DNA from: Alitta virens
Taxonomy: Eukaryota > Annelida > Polychaeta > Phyllodocida > Nereididae
Length of the DNA: 64,000 bases
Assembly (NCBI GenBank): GCA_932294295.1
Contig: OW028579.1
Location: 2,237,285-2,301,284, forward strand
Reading direction: 5' to 3'
Shown here in pieces: positions 59,293-64,000 of this stretch. Position 1 is the first letter of the stretch. Every line of letters begins with the position of its first letter. The position numbers were made by a program, and so were the translations under genes. The notes under the pieces were generated by a model. It ran no database searches, had not been told where the DNA came from, and saw only the letters and a list, made by a program, of their open reading frames with translations.

Positions 59293-59412
59293 TCCTAGGT
59301 TGTGATCAATTCCCCAGGCAATATAATAAAAGCCCACGGGTTCCATAGCTTCCAATCGCACCAAAGCAGATGACACAAAACTGTACAACTTCTCATCTTG
59401 GGTCAGTTTCGT
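59293..59412 (-). CDS. Exon A of secreted-protein gene of unknown family
   Basis: Forty codons, TKLTQDEKLYSFVSSALVRL then EAMEPVGFYYIAWGIDHNLG, between a pyrimidine-rich acceptor (TTCTTCAACTGAGAG) and a candidate donor GGA/GTGAAT. Phase 0 at both ends fits exon B. The plus-strand relic carries the same DNA with a frameshift, so this copy is taken as the intact one. The exact start could be two bases earlier. The next exon upstream was not identified with confidence. Confidence 0.5.
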
Positions 59413-59479
59413 CTCTCAGTTGAAGAAACACTCTTGCGTCAGCTCCTGTTTTGGTAGACAGAAAAGAATTGCATTAACA

Positions 59480-60062
59480 GAAATGTTACCAATTAATCAA
59501 ACCCCAACTTTCCAACCCAACAAACTTCAAGTTTCCTGTCTTGACAATGATAATTTTTTTCCATATTTTCATCATTAAGGCCATAGGTTGTGGTTACAGA
59601 GAAGCAGTAAAATTTACATTGGACAATCGAGTAAATTTGAAGTTGAATGCTACAAAGAAGTGTTTTAATCAGTTGCTAGAAAATTGACTTGTTGCCAACA
59701 TTTCTGTCCATTTTGTGCTGCTCCATGCCATTTATGGTAATATATGACCGAAAAACAGGTGCACATTTATTTAGAATCCTACTTCATTAATTGGTTTATT
59801 GGTAATTCATCCAACTATAAAAGGTTCCTAAAATAGACGAAAGTTCAAAAGCTGTTGATATTGTCTTTAAAAAAATTTAGTTTACAGTGTACATGATTAT
59901 GAAGCCCTCTGTCTGTTGCTGGTTGTGAGCTTTTCAGTCAATGGAGTGTATTTTCTGGGCAGGTGAGCTGCACTGTATCTGATTTTTTTATCATTCTTTC
60001 TATTTGATACATATTTTAACATTTGTGAAGTTAAAACAAGGAGTAACTATTTTACACTGGCC
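59480..60062. other. Non-coding, upstream intron of the minus-strand gene
   Basis: Nothing recognised beyond AT-rich sequence. Confidence 0.4.
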
Positions 60063-60205
60063 TCACAATCGCCCTCTGGTGCAGGACCCCAAAACATCCC
60101 CCCCCCCCCCAGACCACTGACTGTTATATATTTATGGTAAGTATTAACAGTCAGCGGTCGGGGGGGGGGGGGGGAGAGTTGTGCCACACCAGAGGGCGAT
60201 TGTGA
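60063..60205. mobile_element. Palindromic MITE with poly-C/poly-G arms
   Basis: Termini TCACAATCGCCCTCTGGTG and CACCAGAGGGCGATTGTGA are perfect inverted repeats. Inside, a poly-C run (60099-60110) faces a poly-G run (60160-60173), and the centre CTGACTGTTATATATT pairs with TAACAGTCAG. The whole 143 bp can form one long hairpin. No coding capacity. Confidence 0.8.
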
Positions 60206-60430
60206 TGCCTGTGCTATTTTACAGAAATTTTACTAGCAGTTATACAATGTACAATGATGCCTTTTGTAACTACCAAGACAGCGACAATTCTACAAAAGCA
60301 GCGTGTGGATTGGCAGTATACCCCAACTATACATTACATTGAAACTGAAACTGTGACCTAGATGTATTTGAACTTCAGCTGATATATAATGGCATTCCAA
60401 CACAATAAGTCATATAACAAAATATCTAAA
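60206..60430. other. Non-coding
   Basis: No feature seen. Confidence 0.4.
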
Positions 60431-60614
60431 TAATCATTGGAAAGTGGTATCTGCTGACATAACAGCATGAGTGATGGGGCAGGCTTTTTTTTAACTATAA
60501 TAACACTAGGTTACAAGTGCAAAAGTTAAGAGAGATATTACACCCTAAACAGTTATGCAGAATTACTTTGTGCATTAAAATTATGTACAGCATGGAAAAA
60601 AAGCCTCTAAGTGT
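60431..60614 (+). repeat. Dispersed direct repeat, copy 1
   Basis: About 180 bp shared with 62499-62680, from GGAAAGTGGTATCT through ATGTACAGCAT and AAAAAAAGCCTCTAA. Divergence is roughly one change in ten to fifteen. Identity unknown; may be part of a retroelement 3' region. Confidence 0.7.
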
Positions 60615-62187
60615 GCTCTAGAAGGTTAGTCCCAGGACACGCTGTAATGTCAGTGTATCGGAGATGCATAAGCAGGCTGTAGGGGAGGGGAACACCTTCA
60701 TTTTCTCTGTGGAAACCATCAAGATTAAGTAAAAGGTTCAGCTGGGGCAGATAATTTCATGTTTTTCATAGTCTGAAGTACTCATACTTTTGAACCCTCG
60801 TGTTTCTTAGGATGGTGCACAGCAGATGTGCCATATCCATGTTTCATTAGTGCCTTTCATAGAGATTTAATGAAGCATAATAGTAATCTCACACATGAAT
60901 GGAAGAGTGGAAAGGTATTTCTTTTAAAAACCACTGCATGGGACCACTGGTACAGTCAGGGTGGGGTACATTAGGATGGTTTCCTGATAGGTGAAGTGAC
61001 TGCATAAAGTTAACCTAAATTATTTTGGATCAAAGTATGATGAGAACCGTAAAGATGAAACCTGTTAAACACAGTTGGAGTGGCCCTGACCTAAGGAAAA
61101 GAGGGTTTGATGTAGTATGGCAGGGAAAGGCTATGTGTCAGACTAACAAGGCACTTGATCCCAAACTCATGTCTCCAAAGGTGTTTGAAACTGGTAAAAA
61201 ATAAACAAGCCAATGTATTCAGGATTTTAGTTTTTACTGCCTAAATATTTACATCCAGAAATATTTTTTTTTGACTGATGCTTATTATATCGAGTCTAAA
61301 ATTATGACCGGGACGTGTTTAATCATTGTCATACCTAACAGTCTCAATCAACTTCTGTGTAATTTCATTATTCTGATACAGTTTACTGAAATTTTGATCA
61401 TCACAATTAAAAAAGACAGAAACTTTATTATTGTTTTAATTCATCTTTGTCAAAGTTACAAATACTTTTGGTTTCTTTGTCCCAGTGTTCCAATGTACCT
61501 CATAACTGGAGATTATTGGGACAATTTTTAAGATCCAAAAAATACTGCTTCACCGGATGATGAATTTCAATATCTATGTTTTGGTTATACAAAACTGTTC
61601 ATCACATATCAGGCTATGTCACTGAGTATCAAACTTGCTTCATTTTTGTTTCCTTTGCAAAGATATTCAATCAAATGTCACTATCCCAACTTTAAGAGAA
61701 ATGTCTATGTCAATCCAAGAAGATTGTAACATACATACATTAAAATTAATTGTTTTGTAATGCAAAAAGAAATTTTCTTGAAATAAAGATTATATCAAAT
61801 ATCTGTTCTCGGTTTTTATGTGCAAGCCTGCCCCCCTATTACCCCTTAAGAAAAATATTACTGTTACTTTATCTGTTTGAACAGCCTTTCGATATGTCTA
61901 TCACGCTGTTACAGTAGAGCAAGCTATTATTGCAGTCAATCTGTTACTTGGTAGCCTGTCAAACTAATATTCTGGCTTTTGGGGATGTGTGTCTTTTTGG
62001 CTGGCAAGATACATGTACAATGCAATTGACTTTTGCTCAATCTCTCGCACAGACACAATTAAACATGTGCCTATAATGTTTCAATAAGCTACATTTCCCA
62101 GAAAACTTGTGCTCAGTGAATTATTACAATAAAAACTTAATAACACAATTACATTGTACACAAACTGTTGATTAAAAGAAATCTTAC
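60615..62187. other. Long non-coding stretch
   Basis: No gene supported. An 86-codon open frame at 61271-61531 (+) is AT-rich and low in complexity. A possible minus-strand 51-nt exon at 61385-61335 is not in phase with its neighbours. Confidence 0.4.
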
Positions 62188-62236
62188 TTGAATATGCTGA
62201 GATAGCAAAAAATGTGACTAAAAGCCAGCAGATCAT
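62188..62236 (-). CDS. Candidate signal-peptide exon 2 of minus-strand gene
   Basis: MICWLLVTFFAISAYS, then donor TTCAA/GTAAGA (strong) in phase 1. Same length class and phase as the exons at 52653 (+) and 63025 (-). It could be an alternative first exon or the first exon of a separate paralogue. The exons joining it to exon A are not identified. Confidence 0.4.
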
Positions 62237-62498
62237 TGTGTTGATTTAATTGTAGTTCCTGATGACACAAAGAAATGTGCACAATGAGTTATATGAATTT
62301 CCTCACTGCCACACTGACCCAGATTTATTTAAATGTCAATCATTACTTATAATTGTAGGTGGTACGTTTCTGCTGACTTGGCAGCATTGATCATAAAAAA
62401 ACGTCAAACATGCCATAACAATTGAAGGAAAATTGCAAGTCCAGCACTTATGTTGACACAGTACCATGTTTATAACCAGGCATCGCTGGCATCGAAAT

Positions 62499-62680
62499 AA
62501 TCAATGGAAAGTGGTATCTCCTGACATGACAGCATGAGTGATGGGGCAGGCTTTTTTTTTAAACTATAACACTAGGTTACAAGTGCAGAAGTTATGAGAG
62601 ATATTACACCCTACACAGTTATGCAGAATTCTCGTGGGCATGAAAATTATGTACAGCATTGAAAAAAAGCCTCTAAAGGT
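62499..62680 (+). repeat. Dispersed direct repeat, copy 2
   Basis: Second copy of the 60431 repeat, same orientation, followed directly by a SINE-like sequence. Confidence 0.7.
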
Positions 62681-62835
62681 GCAAGTTCCGCTTACTGTCC
62701 CAGATTCAATGCCTAGCCCAGGCACTTACGCGATACGTTAAATTGGTGGTGCCTTGTACTAATTGTCTATGTGGTTTCAAGTAAGATACCCCATCAATAG
62801 AGTGAATGTGTGAGTGTGGACTCCCAGCCTTTCAT
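62681..62835 (+). mobile_element. Degraded SINE-B-like sequence
   Basis: CCCAGATTCAATGCCTAGCC resembles a decayed B box, and ACGTTAAATTGGTGGTGCCT matches the core ACATTAAATTGGCGGTCCCT of SINE B. A later GGACTCC is also shared. Old copy. Confidence 0.45.
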
Positions 62836-62964
62836 CTCATCATTATAGCTGTTCTGGTAGCTGGTCGTACATGCTAAACTTCAGGTAAGAAGCATTGAGG
62901 CAGACATGCGAGAAAACAACTATTAACAATTTCCTTATGTAATAATTCTGAAACAAAAACAAAC

Positions 62965-63025
62965 CTGCCAATGCAGAAAGGATGATGCTAACTACAATCA
63001 ATCTCATGACCATGTTGTTCCACAT
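62965..63025 (-). CDS. Candidate signal-peptide exon 1 of minus-strand gene
   Basis: MWNNMVMRLIVVSIILSALA followed by G and donor GCAG/GTTTGT, phase 1. A typical signal peptide: basic residue, hydrophobic core, small residues before the cut. The open frame extends upstream, so the true start may be the internal ATG at 63013. Linked to exons A-D only by strand and order. Confidence 0.4.
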
Positions 63026-63088
63026 TTCCTGGGTGTGTTGTTCCGGCTTGCACATAGAAAGGAATGACCCTGGTTTTGAATCCTCAAA

Positions 63089-63197
63089 TATGCCCACTCT
63101 GCAGTTTGTCAAACTGGCATCATTTCAATAATAAAAATATGCCCACTCGGCAGTTCTGGCTGTTGATTTGTCACACTGGTATCATTTAAATAAAGAA
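63089..63197. repeat. Short imperfect tandem duplication
   Basis: ATATGCCCACTCTGCAGTT at 63089 is repeated as ATATGCCCACTCGGCAGTT at 63137, each followed by GTCA(A/C)ACTGG(C/T)ATCATTT. Confidence 0.65.
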
Positions 63198-63961
63198 GGT
63201 CAAAGACCATAGATTTTTTTTACATATTTATTCGTCATTCACGATCAATCAAAACTGAAGTAGTTGAATAGAATTACACAAATTAAAAATTTAACCGGCG
63301 ACTATAACATCAGGAAAAATGTACATTGTAATTCTTTTAGAACTGTAATAGGTTGAAGTATGCCATACAGGCATGAGTTCTTATAGGGAAACCACACGAG
63401 TCCCTGATCTGTTTTGACAGATTAGACGAAGTGGGTGCATAGCCCAATTAATTTCAGCCATTTGGAACTTTCAGATTATAAAATGAGATGAAAATTTACA
63501 GAGTTATCGATGAAACGTACACGAAAACAGACTATATTTCGAATGGGAACAAAACTGAATGCAGCGTCACCGGAGTCATGAACGTCCTCGATTCAGTTAA
63601 TTCTTGTTAACTTTGTTGTGTAGCTAAATTCAAAGATAACAGAATGTAATATTGTTATTAATCAATCAATGCAATCATCCCCCCAGGGGACCCCCTGAAA
63701 TTCACAAATGAAAATTACCCCAATTAAGTGCCAAGGCAATGAGGCGACTGAGGAAGCTATAGCTGTCTTGAGACCTTTGATTGTAGAAACATAGTTAATA
63801 CTTTATTGCAAATGTGTCTTACTTTTTATAACTTATTCAAATCATTAGAAACCACAATAAGCATGAGTTTGAATGAGTAATTATGAAATAATACAGTGCA
63901 AGTCATCGAGAAAATCTAACCATAGATAAACACAGATACATATTATCATGATTTCGGACAT
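63198..63961. other. Non-coding
   Basis: AT-rich, no gene or element recognised. Confidence 0.4.
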
Positions 63962-64000
63962 CCCAGATAGCATTCCAAATTGGGACAACATCGGCGAGAT
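63962..64000. mobile_element. MITE 1, cut by window end
   Basis: CCCAGATAGCATTCCAAATT followed by GGGACAACATCGGCGAGAT: left terminus and the start of the ACATCG-rich interior. Confidence 0.7.

Noticed and set aside
61335..61385. 51-nt minus-strand exon (KLYQNNEITQKLIETV)
   Set aside because: It has good AG and GT signals, but its phases fit neither the signal-peptide exons (phase 1) nor exon A (phase 0), so it was not included.

Overview
This window is nuclear DNA from an animal. It is AT-rich, has spliced genes with GT-AG introns, and is dense in tRNA-derived SINEs, palindromic MITEs and a PIF/Harbinger relic. The main genes encode seven-transmembrane proteins of the gustatory-receptor-like (Gr/GRL) superfamily. 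Such genes also occur outside arthropods (echinoderms, hemichordates, molluscs, annelids, cnidarians). The repeat style suggests a marine invertebrate, perhaps a hemichordate or echinoderm. That assignment is inference, not identification.

Layout: (1) 1-1170 holds a nested SINE pair and the last exon of an upstream diverged receptor gene (gene 0). (2) 1152-53134 is a head-to-tail array of four units of about 11.7, 12.9, 12.9 and 14.5 kb. Each carries one complete three-exon receptor gene (genes 1-4; 436 codons; both introns phase 0). Genes 1-3 encode the same protein in the exons compared; gene 4 differs at a few residues. The unit starts inside the last exon of gene 0 and ends inside an intron of a downstream gene, so each internal junction keeps a 19-bp relic of gene 0's exon end. 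Shared and private indels, SINEs with target-site duplications, MITEs and a 42-bp minisatellite (about 10 copies in units 1-3, about 24 in unit 4) record unequal exchange along the array.

(3) 52.6-53.7 kb (+) carries fragments of a gene for a probable secreted protein of unknown family: a signal-peptide exon, a frameshifted exon and a third exon. (4) An inverted, better preserved relative lies on the minus strand. Exons 59412-59293, 59034-58910, 58266-58055 and 54802-54612 join in frame, encode three N-glycosylation sequons and end in a stop; two candidate signal-peptide exons lie further upstream. (5) In its last intron sits a decayed PIF/Harbinger-type transposon (about 54.9-57.8 kb) with a frameshifted MADF-domain gene (+) tail-to-tail with a truncated transposase (-). 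(6) 59.5-64 kb holds mainly MITEs, a 180-bp direct repeat, a SINE-like relic and anonymous AT-rich sequence.

The receptors presumably act at the plasma membrane as ligand-gated channels or receptors, by analogy with insect Gr/Or proteins; no ligand can be read from sequence. The array looks like recent gene amplification. An assembly artefact from haplotype or repeat handling must be excluded for the near-identical units 2 and 3.
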